Source: Tausonia pullulans
Lineage: Eukaryota; Basidiomycota; Tremellomycetes; Cystofilobasidiales; Mrakiaceae
Assembly: GCA_951802195.1 (NCBI GenBank)
Contig: OX637621.1
Coordinates: 1,612,001-1,676,000, forward strand
Direction: 5' to 3'
Length of the DNA stretch: 64,000 nt
In this document: positions 24,205 to 37,098 of the stretch, piece by piece
How the letters are laid out: the number at the start of each line of letters is the position of its first letter
How positions within the stretch are numbered: the stretch's first letter is position 1
Program-made: the position numbers and the translations under genes
Notes under the pieces: generated by a model
Told to the model about the DNA's origin: nothing
The model's input: the letters and a program-made list of their open reading frames with translations, nothing else
Databases searched by the model: none

Positions 24205-27200
24205 CTAGGTGGGCTGATTCTGCGCCTTGCATCTGGCGCTTTCGAACAACTCGTTCCACTTGCCGCTTTTGCGAACCATGCCCGCAAAGACGGCGTCCTC
24301 GCCTTCGGGCTTGGTAACTGCTCGGGCGAGAAGGAGTCGGCGGGCGGAGGGGGCGAGGTGTGAGCGAGAGATGGCACAGACGAGATAAAAAGAGGTTGGA
24401 TTAGAGCACTCACGCAGCTCGTACGGGGTCGCAAACTCAACGAGCCGACCGTGGTCGAGAACAAGGAGGCGGTCGTAGTCGATGATCGACGAAAGCCGGT
24501 GCTGCAGCAGGTAGGGAATCAGGTTGAGCTACATTCGTCAGCGCCACCGCCGCCTTGCACACGCACAGCAATCGTGATCAAGCACGAGTCCTTGAACTCC
24601 TCGCGAATCATTTTCTGCAGAAGGCTGTCGGTCTCCATGTCGACCGAGGCCTGTGCAAATACTCGATGAGTCAGAACCCAGGGCTGCTGGAGGCGAAGAC
24701 AGGAGACGCTCACAGTCGACTCGTCCATGATGATGATCGAAGAGTTGCGGAGGAGAGCCCGAGCCATAGCAAGCAGCTGGCGCTGGCCCTAGTGAGACGA
24801 AATGGATGAATGCTCAGATGACAGTGGATGCGATTCAAGGGCCAGTGAAGCGCAGGCGCGTACCTGGCTGAAGTTGGACCCCCCGGCGGCAACCTCCGAG
24901 TCGAGCGTGATGGACACTTTCTTGGCCGAAACCACGACACTGTTCGCCTTGAGCACGTCCTCCGCGTCGGCCGCAGGTGCTGCTCCATCGTCGAGCGAGA
25001 CGAGATTGCTACCGCTCGCCACGCGGCTCGGGCCGGCACTTGGCGTGCTTGGGCCCAGTTGGGCGCGCTGGAGGGCATCGAGAAGCTCGTCATCGGTGTG
25101 TTCCTTCAGGAGAGATGGTGTCAGCCTGAGCGCATACACAGAAGAGACGGGGCATGTAGGCATACTTGCCTTGAAGGGGTCAAGGTTCTCCCTAATCGTT
25201 CCGCTGAAGAGGATGGCATCCTGAGGGATTCTGAGAGGTGTGAGTAGAGTCAATTACCAGCTACTCTCATGGGCGACTGAAACCGAAGCTCACATTGTGA
25301 CGCGGGAACGCAGGTCCTCGAGGCCAATCTTGGTGATATCGATGCCGTCAATGCTGCCAGTGCAAAAGTCAGCGACGTCATCTATGCGCCAACGATGAGA
25401 AGGAAGGAACACCTACATAATGCGTCCCGAGATAGGATCAGTGAAACGGAGGAGACTCATGCCGAGCGTCGACTTGCCGCTTCCCGTTCGTCCGATGAGA
25501 CCGATCTTCTCCTTCGGCTTGATGTCAAACGACACGCCATGGATGACAGGAGGGAGCTCGGGCGAGTACTATGCGGACAAGGAAAGGCGAGCGTCAATAC
25601 TGCACGTTCACGATATCGCCACGCGAGAACATACAGCGACGACAAGTTCCTCGACGGAGATGAGGCTCTGGCCAGATGAGGAGGGCCAGTAGGCCGGGGG
25701 ACGGTTGCTCTCGATGATTGCAGAAGGTTCCTGGGGAAGCTGAAGGTACTCCTCGACGCGCTCAATCCTAGAGATGGGAAGGAAGGGTCAGTAAGCAGGA
25801 TGGGACAGGGATCAAGGGAGCAAGGACACTGACGAATTGAGATCCATCTCGAGCTGACTCCAGGAGCGGCACAGCCAGTACATTGAGAAGAAGAAGGATT
25901 GGGCCGAGAGAATGGCCATCTAAATGCAAGTCCAGGCGGCAACCGTCAGCATAGCTTCAAGAACCTCAGTCGGAGAAAGCATAGGATATACCCCGCCCGA
26001 GCCCGCGTCTGTTCCTTGAACAAGGACAAGGAGGGACGTAAGGAAGACGGAAAAGCCACCAAGGCAGTCGAAGCGGAGCAACAGCCAGCCTGAGAGAGCG
26101 AGACTATGTCAGTTGAGAGCTTGATCCGACACGCTGTCGACAAAATTCTGACGGTTAAGCATCCAGGTCCACCAGTAACAGCTCAGGCTCTTGTCCAGAT
26201 CGCTCTGGAAATCGCGAAGGAACCTGGGTCGTCATGACGTCAGCTAGCAATCTGCTCCAGGGTCGCAGGACGTCGGACTGACCTCGCCTCTTGACCCCAG
26301 GCTCGGATGGTCGTGATGCCCTCCAGACACTCTTGAAACCCAGAAATGATGGGAGAGCGAGCGTTCGCCTCGATCCGACGAAGCTAAAGGAGACGCGAAA
26401 GGCGATAATGAACACTCAACAACAATATGTCAGGGCAGCCCAGGAGAGCGCTCACATCGCGGCCGCATCGGACGTAGGCGACGGAGAGCCTCGCAAACAC
26501 CCAAGAAATAAGGGCTGCAGGTAAGGCAAACCTTGGGACAATCGCAATGCTGAGGGGAGAAATTGATCGTGGTAAAGTGAGCCCGATACTTGAGGAGAGC
26601 GGAATCATGGGAACTCACATCACAACAATAGACACGAGGAGACTCGAAGCCCACCAGACCACCGATCGAATGGAATGGGAAAGTTGGTCGTCGACAGTCG
26701 CCTGGTCGCGCGAGAAGCGGTTGACGATACGTCCGGACGGGGTTGTGTCGAACCAGCGCAGAGTCGAGCGAGTGACGGATCCAAGCATCCGCTCATGAAG
26801 TGTTTTCGAGGCCCAGTAGGCGCCGACGTAGGAGACTACGGTCAGAATGACGAAGACAGAGGCGGAAAGAAGGGTGATGAGTGCGTCTGAGAAGGACACC
26901 GCAAGGTCAGTCAACGCAATCTTCCTCAGTGAATCTCCAACCCCTTACAGATGGACAGATAGTATAAATTGTCAGACGAGGAAGATACTTTGAAAGCACT
27001 GCCTGCTGAAAGAATAAACTGGTTGGACAAGGATTGATTGAGGAGGAGCGCCGCAGGGACCTGCCGGACCAGGTTGAGCCCAAGCCGGGAAGTCTCCTCA
27101 GAAGCCCTCGTCCCTGGAACACGCGCCAAGTAGAGGTCAGCTCAGCCGAAACTCACTCAGCTCTCTGAGACTACGTACATTCTTTCAGCCAAAACCTTTC

Positions 27201-30200
27201 GAGCTGTGCATTGAATTGGGATAGAAGGATGAGGAAGAGAATGGCTGCCCAGATCCACCAAGATGAGGCGGCGAGGTACAGCTGAACGAGCGCAAGTGTC
27301 AGAAAAGACAGGGCTCACTAGTCCCGTCTGATGCAGGAGCTTCTAACTTTGTATACAGTCCAAGAGACGTTTCCGACAGCCCTGGCTTCGTCTTGAACCA
27401 TTTTTCTCGCCCGCTTCGTCGGTTGACTGTCGCTGTTGGCAGCAAGGGCAGAGGCCACTCCGTCTGCATCCTGTACTGGACCAGTGATATTCACCTTTTC
27501 TTCAGAGGTTGAAGTAAGGTCGTCGGTAATGATGGATGAGAGACCGCCGGATTTCCGAAGCGCTTCGACAGTTCCAGAAGCCTCGATGCGACCGTGGGCG
27601 ATCCGGATGAGAGAATGTGTGATCGGGAGGAGGAGCTCAATGTGGTCTGCACGAGTAAAGAAGGTCAGATGCGAAAATGTTTCTAGAAAGGGAGATAAAA
27701 CAGAACTCACGGGAGACGATGATGACGGTGCGACCCTTCAAGAGCGGTCCGCCGAGGCAGTCCGAGACGAGGGCGGCAGCAGTGTGCGAATCAACGGCAG
27801 CGAGTGGGTCATCGAGTAGGACATTCTGTCCAGAAAGAACTTCACTTTAACGCGCCGAGTCTATTTTGTATGACTCCGAGACCGTCGCCAAACGCACCTT
27901 AGCTCGAGAGTAAATCGCTCGCGCCAGAGCGACCCGAGCCTTCTGGCCGCCGGAAAGACTGACTCCCTTGCTTCCGATCTCTGCAATGGGTGGTGGCCAG
28001 CTATGTTCAGCCAGCTGCGAACGCTCAAGCAACGAGGGTCTTACCAGTCTCGTCACCGTCCTCGAGCTGCTTGAAATCCGGTAAGAGACAGCAAGCCGAT
28101 ACAACGGCGGTGTACCGCTGCTCGTCGAACTTGGTTCCAAATAGGCTGGGTAAGGCGGGCTCAATTTCAGTCTTACGAGTCGAGGAAGCAGGGAGCAAAG
28201 GCGAAGAACACATCCTCACATATTGTTCTTGATCGACCCATTCTGCAGCCAAGCACGCTGCGTGCAGACCGCGATAGAATTCTGAGAGTGATTGGGGCCC
28301 TCAAAAAAAGTTCAAAATGTTTAAGCAAGACGACATGACTCACCGTGAGACCGTCCTCGCCAACATGCGACGTGTCCTTGGGGAGGAAGACGTGCCCCTT
28401 CTCAAAGCTCATCTCGCCAAGTAGCGCCGATAGAAGAGCACTCTTGCCTGAGCCAGTCTGACCGGTGATAACCTAGAGACAAACTCCTTGTGTAAGTATA
28501 TGCGCCCAAGAAATCCCGCTTCTTGAACCGACCGTGAGAGAGCCAGAGGGGAAGAGAAAGTCGATGTCCTGGAGCTTGAAAATGGAAGCTTCCCCCTCAG
28601 ATGCGGGCCCAGCAGCGCCAGCATTCCAAGTGAAAGATGCATCAAGGAAGCCAATGCGGTTATCTTGATCTTCAGATGTGGCCGGAGAAGATAACTTCTC
28701 CGTTGACTTGAGTGTCGAGACGAAAGACGGGACTTCGTTCTCTGCGTGCGCGAGGGTCATCGTCAATGATCGAGTCGGGCAGTCACGGAGAGAAGGAGCA
28801 TCCACCTTGCAAGAAATCGTCAATCCTCTTGGCTGCCACATAGGTTTGCAGCACCGAGACAAAGAGGCTGCGCGAAAACAGTCAGTCCTTGCATAAGGGC
28901 GCAACGCGTTCAATGAGGGCCCCGCTCACGTTGGGATCATGTTGAGTGGATTACCTGAGCAATAAAAGGTCAAAGTTAGCCCTGTTGATCTGATCCAGGA
29001 GAATACCAGAAGCCACACTCACGAAGCATGGTGAAGAGCGACAGAGCCGTAAATGCGACAGCAGTCGTGAGCTCCTCGCCTTGAAGGGTCACAAAGCAAG
29101 CGAAGGTCGTGACTGTAACCAGCATTGGTGTGAGGACCCACTTGGTAAAAGTTATAACCGTAAGCTTTGCGCCCGAAGAGGGTATTTCGACCTATAGCAG
29201 CTCACAAGGATGGTGAACAAAGTTCCGTTCACACGGTCTCGAATCATGACGCGAAGTTCGTCGTCTCGGGCGGCCGTGATCTGGGCTTTCCAATGGCGCT
29301 CCCAGGCGTAGGCCTTGATGAGCTTGATGGAGTCGATCAGCTCCGTCATGAGATTGAGTCGCTTGTCTCTCGCGGCGAGGAGCAATTTCTCTGTAGGGGC
29401 CGGCAGGGTAACTCAGTCTTGTACTTTTCATCAAGGCTTGGAAGAGGCTAACGCACGAATCACGACGGTCCTCGACGAAAGGAAGTGATTGAGGGGCAAA
29501 GAAAGGACCAGCGCAGCGAATCCGACGAGTGATGACCACGACAAGAGCCTGCGCGACTGACCAACGTCAGGACAACAACTGGAGCTCTGGCGTGGTGAAG
29601 CAGCTACAAGACGCACGAGAATAGGAACCACAGGCAAACTATGACCTCTATTGGCGCTCCGTAAGCTTGGTATAGATTGCAGACTTGTTCGGAGATCTGG
29701 ACAAGTGGAAAGTCAGAACTGTTTGCGCCTTGATGCTTGCTCATAAGGCGAAGCATGCGCTCACCCGGTTGGTGTCTCCGGCCATTAGACTGGGAAGGAT
29801 GGATAAAGGATGAATTGATCGGAACACACTGAAAGAAGGGGCAGGAAACCACCGACGCACTTGATGATCTTCCCCACGCCCGCCACACCCTTGCCCTCGC
29901 CGACGCCGGACGCATCTCTTCTCTTGAGTGCTTTCTCATAGAGGGCACTGTGAAGCTCGCTCTTAACCCTGACGCCTGCTCTCCTGGAGAGCCAGAGATG
30001 GTTGACGTCCGACTGGGCTTTGACGAGCGTCGAGATGAAGGCGAGGGTAGAGAAGACAAAGCCTGAGGAGAGTGCCTCTCCGGTAGGGTCGGAGAGCGCA
30101 ACTAGGATGCGCTTCATGAAGTAGGGTGAGGCGCTGGAGGAGATGGGTGTGAGGTCAAAACAATCCGTGAGAGGAGAGGAGAGCGACCTTACTAGTTACA

Positions 30201-31361
30201 GGAGATGGAAATGACCATCAGCACAGCCTCGATGAGAAGATCTTGAGCATTCGATACTGAACAAGCGGAGGTATCAGCCCATTGTTTTCTCTTTCAGAAA
30301 CTTGAGCCTGCTCACTAAAGCATCGCATGAGAATGGAGTTCGAGGTCGTCGTCCCGAACTTGGCAAAGAGCGGAGCGGCTCGACTCGTCGGCGAGAGGTC
30401 GTAGATATCGGATTCGTTGAGAGTCCCGTTCCGGCCTGTATGCTCCCTTTGTCAGGTCCTTTGAGACATGTCTCTCTCTGTATAGTTGTGTCTCACCTCG
30501 GTCGATCAAAGATTGGCACCAGCTGAACGAGATCCAAGACCAGCCGGAGACCCAGTCCTCGGGGCTTGATCCGACGCCTCCTTGCCGCACGATCTGCTGA
30601 GCGTTCTCAGAGGTGAACGCCTCGGGAACCATTACAAGAGGTAGAGAAAGGGATAGCCCTAGGAGAAGGACGCTGAAGCAGAGAAGCAGTCAGCTAATTG
30701 TCCAGAGCGCGCCTTCGATCATTGATCCGACGACTCCAAACCCTGACGCGTCCACTCACTCGGAGGCGAGGCTATAGCCATGGAAAGCAATTCCGTAGAG
30801 GTTGACGATCGTTGGGAATTCAGACTGCCATGCGAGGCTCGAAAAGATGCCCAGGCCGGACGCGACGGCGTTGATAAGGTAGAGGAAAACAAGGGAAGGT
30901 CGGACAGTCCCTCTTGCACGCTCCAAGATGAGAGGGATCAATGCCGCGTAGAGCCAGACGACCGCGAGAAGGACGTGCGTCCAGACAGGCTGAAGACACA
31001 TTCGCTGTCGCGCTGCTGGTATCGAGGAGTTGCATGAGGCGATGCTCCATCCTACGAAGGCAAGGTGGACCGCGGCCTGAAGGGCAGCGATAAGAAAGAG
31101 GCCAACGGGCACCGTGGAGCCCAGGGAGGGCCTCTCTCTAGTCCTCTGCTGAGCAGGAGCTGCATCGTTCGTTGCCGGGGAGGTAGCAAGAGCAGAGTAC
31201 AGCTCATCGAGCGTAAGATAAGGCGAGAGCAGGCGAGAAACCCGCCGGGGGATGACAGTCTTGCGTAGAACGGACGTGGCGGTGGGGAGCAAAAGCAGAG
31301 CAGCGGAGACGATGGCCTGAGCCGTCGGGACGTCGCAGCTGTGCCAGAGCTGAGCTGTCAT
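24205..31361 (-). CDS. Full-length ABCC (MRP-type) ABC transporter
   Basis: An ATP-driven exporter of the vacuolar or plasma membrane. It starts at [17 protein letters not shown] and is followed by an N-terminal TMD0 with several hydrophobic helices ([19 protein letters not shown], then [20 protein letters not shown]). A linker and TMD1 precede NBD1, which has Walker A in [17 protein letters not shown], signature [15 protein letters not shown] and Walker [14 protein letters not shown]. In NBD1, Asp replaces the catalytic Glu, as usual in this subfamily. TMD2 and NBD2 follow: Walker [19 protein letters not shown]-loop [18 protein letters not shown], signature [16 protein letters not shown] and Walker [13 protein letters not shown]. 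More than twenty short introns are present. The layout fits Ybt1/Vmr1/Yor1-like fungal proteins; the substrate is unknown. NBD2 carries an extra Ser/Asp-rich loop between the Q-loop and the signature. Confidence 0.9.
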
Positions 31362-31918
31362 GATCCGGGCGAAGGGAGTTGATGGTAGGTGTTCAGGGTT
31401 TCCTGCTGCTAAAAGGACAAGAATCCGATAAAAGCACGGGATACCCCGAAACCCGGCTCGAAGCTCGTCATCCCATACACACGTGAAGTCATGCTCGTTT
31501 GTCGGCTGTAGTTCGCTTAAGGCGTCTCTCGATGGGGGAGGCCGAGGGGGAAAACTGACACCGGCTCGCCTTGGCCAAATCAGATACGCAATACGCGGGG
31601 CCGCGAGGAAGGAGAGATGAAAGAGAGCATGCGGATCGAGGCCACGACACTTGTGTAGGGTGTAATTAGCTAAGCGGTAGGATGACCAAGACAGAGCAGG
31701 AAAAAGACAAAGTTGCGAAAGAGATACGAGATGGTGAGATGAAAGCAACGAGCAGGGAAGAGGACAGAGAGGAGCAAAAAGAGCGTCGTGGGTAGCAAGC
31801 GTAATTACAGATGAAGAAAGAAAACCCTCAGAGGCGGGCGGGTAGAGAGAGAGTGAGAGGAGGACATATTCACTCCTGTCAAGGGATCAAACGCGCGCGC
31901 AAAACGGTCAGCTCTCCT
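31362..31918. other. Between the transporter start and the kinase stop
   Basis: The frame of the transporter stays open for about 390 bases upstream of its first ATG but contains no ATG, so it was treated as 5' leader and promoter. An upstream coding exon is not excluded. The remainder is the kinase 3' UTR. Confidence 0.4.
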
Positions 31919-34900
31919 TCAATCGCCCTGTGTCGTGGACAAACTCACGTCTTCTTCCTCTTCCTCTTCCTCGACAATGTCAGCACTCCGGAATGCCGGT
32001 GCAGGAAGACCCTGACGGCGCGCACTGCCAAGCACCTTGGCCGTCGCCGTCGTCGAGGGGCCCCCAGCGCTCTCGGGCAGAGCCTCGTTGAGCGAGACTG
32101 TCGTCTCCGGCTGCGAGGATGAGAAAGTCGACGCCGAGGTATTGAGGATCGGCGAGGGCAAGCGGACGTTGCCCAAGAGACCAATCCCGACAGTCAACGA
32201 CGACGGTGCCGAGGACGAGAACGCCGATGAGCCGAAGGACGAAAGCGGGTACCGGCTCGCAGGCGCTATCTTGAGCGCCGCCGAGGGCGATGTCATCCCA
32301 CGGCTCCCCCCGCCTCCTCCCCCGCCCACGGTGAACGAAGACATGGAGGAGAACGAGCTCGAACGTCCGTGGCCGCCGTGGTGCCCATGATGCCGCCGCT
32401 TGGTCCCCCCTTGACCGAGACCGCCTTCGAAGCCCTCGTCCTCGTCCACCCAGTCCGGATCGTCGCCGTCCACGGGCTTGAGCGCAAAGACGTCCCGGAG
32501 GACGGGCTTAACTCTCGGCGTGATGTCGCTGGACGTGAGGTGCATCCTCGGCGGGCCCCGCGCATGGTAAGGCGAGGCAAGAACCGTCTTGGTCCGATGA
32601 GCGACAAGCACCGTGTTGCTATGCCGGGAGGAGCAAGCGGAAGGTGGCCGCGAAGGAGAGCCTGGTCGAGAGGTGGGAGTTCCTTGGTGCTCCGAGAGCG
32701 TCTCGATACCTTCGTCAAGCGACTCAAGCTGAGCGGCGTCCGCGTCCGTCAATACGGCGTCGGCGCGAGAACTGAGATTGACGTCAGAGGTGGAGTGGGG
32801 CGTCGAGGAGAAAGATCGGACCGAGGAGCCAGCCGAGGGCGAGCGCATATGCGCCCCCCCGGAAGAATGCGTCTTGATCTGACGGACAACCTTGGTGGAG
32901 GACGTTGAGCCGACGCGACGGTGGTAATGCTGGAGAGGCGAGGCAACCGCGCTTCGGCGAATCGAGCCAGCAGAGCTGGCCGTCGGCGAACGGGAGAGGT
33001 GACGCTCGATGCCACTCCCGTGCGCCTGTCCGAGGTTAAAGGATCGGACTGAGGATGGACGTGAGTGAGATCTGCGCGAACCTTCGCCTGTCGGAGTCCG
33101 ACTCTCCAAGGATCGCCTGCGTCCGGGATCGCTCGGCATTCTGTTCAGATGGCTCGCCCAAAAGGGATCGCTGCCGCCCGGGGCACCCGATAAGGAGGCA
33201 TCGATAGCCGGGAGATGTACCGAGGCGATGGAGGATCTGCGGGAATGCGCTGACTGTCGCGAGTGAATTGACTGCTGGCTGCTCGACTGGCGGGTCATCG
33301 AGGGCCGGCCCAGCTCCGTTGCCGGGCCCCGACGAGCGGCGATTGGGTACTTGGGGATCCTCTGCTCGAGCGAGTGTCGAGGGGTCGATCGAGAGATAGA
33401 CCCTGACTTGTGGTGGCCTCCACCGCCGTGGGAGCCGCTACTCGAGCTATGCACCGGCGCGGAAGGCATATGGGCTGGCCGCTTGCCTCGCTGTTTGCGC
33501 AAATCTTCTCGGAACCACTGCCGAAAGGTTGAGAGCAGGCTACTCGTCGGCTTGGACTGTGGTTTTGCCCGGCCGATTGAGGAGAAGGACGACCCGCCCG
33601 AATCGACGCTGTGGATCGTCGGTAGTGAGCTCGTCTCGGACGTGCGATGCTCGTCCATTGGGTGGGTCGCCCTTCGGGCGGGGGAGGCCAGCCGATTGGG
33701 CTCGGCCTTGGGCGTGGTGGAAGAAGACGTGGCGGAGCTGCTGGAGACGCTTGGTCGGGATGCAGGTGAGGATGGTGGCGGTTTCTGCAGCTTGCTGTGC
33801 GCTTGCTGGGGAAGGGCGATCGGCTTGGGGTCGAGCCGTTCCACCTCTTCTCGAAAGCCACGCTCGTCCGACTTTTTTCGGGTGAGCCCTGCAGCGAGCG
33901 TCTGAAGCATGCTGACTGACGATGAGCGGGTCTTGCCCATGTCTGCCCGTCGCGACTTGCCTGGCGAGGATGGGGGCGAGGTCGAAGTGATGAGGATGTG
34001 GTCGACTGGCGAAACAGATCGTAGGCCGTCATGGGGAAGTGAGAACGAGCCAGAGCCTGAGGCTGTCTCGTCAAGATGGTTTGGGAAAGAGCGCGAGGTC
34101 GGGAAAAAGCTCGGCGAGTGGAGCTTGGATTCATCGGAGAAGGTTTGAAGAGACGACGAAGGATCTTCAAAACCAGCCGAGAGCGGATTCGGCGGCTTGA
34201 CCGAGATGGGGCCGGCGACAACGGTCGGGTTGCCGAAGGGATCATCCACAGCCATTGAAAGCTCGACGACGGGCTCCTTCTTCGATGTCGGGAGCATCGG
34301 CGACTCGAGAGGGGTGGTGCTGGATGTAGCCGTCCGGGCCAACGGAAGCGGGAGACAAGCAGGAGACGTCGACCTTAGCTGCCTCCGAGCATCCTCCTGC
34401 TTTTCTTCAGCCTCCCTTTTTTCTGGCAATGCCGCAGCAGCCTCCGCTGTCCTTCTCTTCGAGGCCTCCTCCTCAGCCTGCTCCCGCTCGATATGCTCTG
34501 TCCGTTCGGATGTCATCTTACTCTTAAGGATCCACCAGAGCGCCCCGCTCGTGTCGCACGCGTCACTTGAGACCGAATGCATGAGCTGGCCCGTGTCGAA
34601 ACCGAGCCGCTCGAGGCCCTTGACGAGCTCCTGCTCGTCCGGGGTCGAGAACCGAGAGGCTCGGTGCTCGGTGAGGAGCGTAAGATAGTCGACCGTCGGG
34701 AAGGGTGTCGGTTGGGATCCAAGGTTGAAGAGGTGCTGCGTCGAGGCGCTCGGATGAAGCCTTTCCGAGAGCGTCGACGAGATTGACCTCCGCTTGGTCC
34801 GCGAGGGTGTTCGAGAGTTCTGCGCGAGAGGCAAATGAGGCGGGTACATCTCCTCGAGATTCTCGAGATGATCCTCCTCCTCTTCCGCTAAGTCCTCCCC

Positions 34901-36645
34901 GAGATCAATCTTCGACACTCCTCCTGTGCGCGTTCCAATGTGGAAAGCCGTCTTCGTGAGCGTCGACTCGGATCCTGCCCGCCGGAGCGTGTTCGCCTCG
35001 TTGCCGCTACTTCCTCCACCACCGCCCATCGCCGTCGACGACGTCGCGGCGGTCTCTCCTCCAGCATCGCCGCTCTCGACAGTTGTCGGCGTCGTGAGAC
35101 CGCTCGCAGATGACTGCTCGCCGTCGCGAAACTCAAAGCTCGTGTCCGAGACCTCGCTGCCCGAGGTGGCGACCGCTGGATGTGACGACGCTGGTTGTCG
35201 TTGGGGCGAGGTCGGTGTCGACATCGGCAGCAGCAATGCGTCCTTGTCGGCATCGCTACTGCCGGACGCGAAGAAAGAGGAAGGGGCAGTGTCGAAGGCC
35301 TTGATAACGTTGGGAGGGGACTGGGTCATGGGCGAGGGGAGCCCCGAAAAGCAGGCCGGGTAGATGGACTTGGTGAACCAAGGGTGCGCAAGGATGTCCT
35401 TGACGCATGGGCGGCTGGCTGGGTCAGCCGAGAGCAGGGAGCGGATGAGGGAAAGAGGTTCTAGAGATATGCGGGCCTTTAGTAAGACGAAGGACGCAAG
35501 ATGGGGACGCCTAGAACCCAACGACTGACCATCGCTCAGCCAGCTCGGCTCCTCGTACTCGCCCTTGATGATCAGCTGCTTCATCTCGTCTTCGTCATCA
35601 TCGTCGAATGGCAGGCCACCGCACAGGAGCGTGTAGAGGATGATGCCCATGGACCAGAGGTCGACCTCTGATGAGAAGGCGTGAGGTGTGTCGTCGAGTC
35701 AGCCAACCAGCAAGCAAGCGGCCTAGCCATATCCTCAGCCACATTTCCGCTCACCCTGACCCGTGTATTTCTTCCCCTGGAGCATTTCGGGACTCGCATA
35801 GCCCGTAGTGCCGCAGAAAGTATCGAGGAGCCTCCCCGGTTCCCACTCGCGGACAAAGCCGAGGTCGCCAAGCTTAACACGGAGCTCGCCGTCGAGGAGG
35901 ATGTTCTCGAGCTTGAGGTCTCGGTGGACGATCCCGAGCGAGTGCATGTGGCCCACGGCGAGAGCGAGCTCGCCAAAGATCCGACGGGCCTCCTCCTCAG
36001 GCAGTCGGCCGCGTTCGACGAGGTAGTCAAAGAGCTCGCCTCCGGCGCAGAGCTCGGTGACAAGCCAAATGTTGGACTCTGTCGCGAGAACCTCAAGCAA
36101 CTGGCAGATGTTTGGGTGGTGCAGCCGTCGGTGGTGGTGGATCTCGCGTGTAAGAGACGAGGTGAGAGACTTGGGGATCTGTTTCATGGCGCACCGCGTC
36201 GAGGTGAGGCGGTGAGTGCAGAGGTGGACGAGGCCATAAGAGCCTGGTACGTTAATCTCGAATCAGCACCTGCATGCAGAACGAGAGCGGGAAGATACCA
36301 AGGCCCTGCGAGAAGCAGGGCACCTTCCCCGCGATGCTGACGACAACGACAACGTGCGACGGACCTTCTCCGATAACCCGACCGAGCGTATAACCGCCGA
36401 CGACGCGAAGCTTCTCCGATGAGAGCTCGCGGCCGAGCTCCTGGTAGGCATTGGCAAGCTGTGCGAAGTACGCGCGCGTCAACAGAGCATGATCGAGAGA
36501 TCCGCTAGCTAGCGAAGCAGCGCCAGGGCGGAGATTGAGGCGCGCGGGCCCTTCGCAGCCGACAGTCGAAGAGGAAGCTTGGGACGACGAGACTCACCTG
36601 GGCGCGCTGATTGTTGCTCGTGCTCTGTGACCGATGTCTGGACAT
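31919..36645 (-). CDS. Ser/Thr protein kinase, CAMKL group, Kin4-like
   Basis: A small first exon encodes MSRHRSQSTSNNQRAQ. The kinase domain then reads YTLGRVIGEGSYGLVHL (Gly loop), CAMKQIPKS (catalytic Lys), SNIWLVTELCAGGELFDYL and VHRDLKLENILLD (catalytic loop). It continues with VKLGDLGFVREW (metal-binding motif as DLG, not DFG), FCGTTGYASPEMLQGKKYTG (activation segment), VDLWSMGIILYTLLCGGLPF and RPCVKDILAHPWF. About 1,050 Ser/Pro/Thr-rich residues follow. Inside them is a compact helical patch (ELVKGLERLGFDTGQLMHSV, then CDTSGALWWILKSKM) resembling a UBA-type module. The kinase core resembles fungal Kin4 (spindle-position checkpoint) and related Nim1 kinases; Kin4 is a best guess. The protein is long (about 1,400 residues), and the tail is probably regulatory. 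The gene diverges from AIM41. Confidence 0.8.
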
Positions 36646-37098
36646 GGCGAGAGGCAGTTTCTCCTACTGTCCGGTGCGGCGACGGGAGAAGAGGAGAGTC
36701 TAGCGAAGAAAGAAGAGAGAAGAGAGAGGAAAGAAGAGGATGAGGGGAGGATGGCCGATGACGCGGGGAGGAGGGCGAACGCCTCGTCGCGACCTTCGGG
36801 CTCGCGGGAAGAGGAACGAAGACGACGGATGCGAGGCAACGACTTTGAGGTGAAGATGGGGCTCAGGGCCGGCTCTGTGGGAAAGAGATAGGTGGAGAAT
36901 CGTGAGATGAATGGCGAGGTGGGGAGTGTGGAAGGACACCCAGATGGTCGTCGAAGGGGGGTCCTCTCTCCCTCTCTCCTGATCGCTCTCTGAATGCGAG
37001 CCCAAGTGTGGGCTCGTCACCGACTCACCTATCTTGACCGTCGTCAGGTCGTCTTCTGTCTCCCTGCCCTCAACCACCACCTTCCCCAATTCAACACC
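36646..37098. promoter_or_regulatory. Divergent promoter region, kinase / AIM41
   Basis: About 450 bases lie between divergent start codons. The left half is purine-rich on the plus strand (pyrimidine-rich leader for the kinase) and the right half is C/T-rich before AIM41. No specific site was recognised. Confidence 0.4.
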
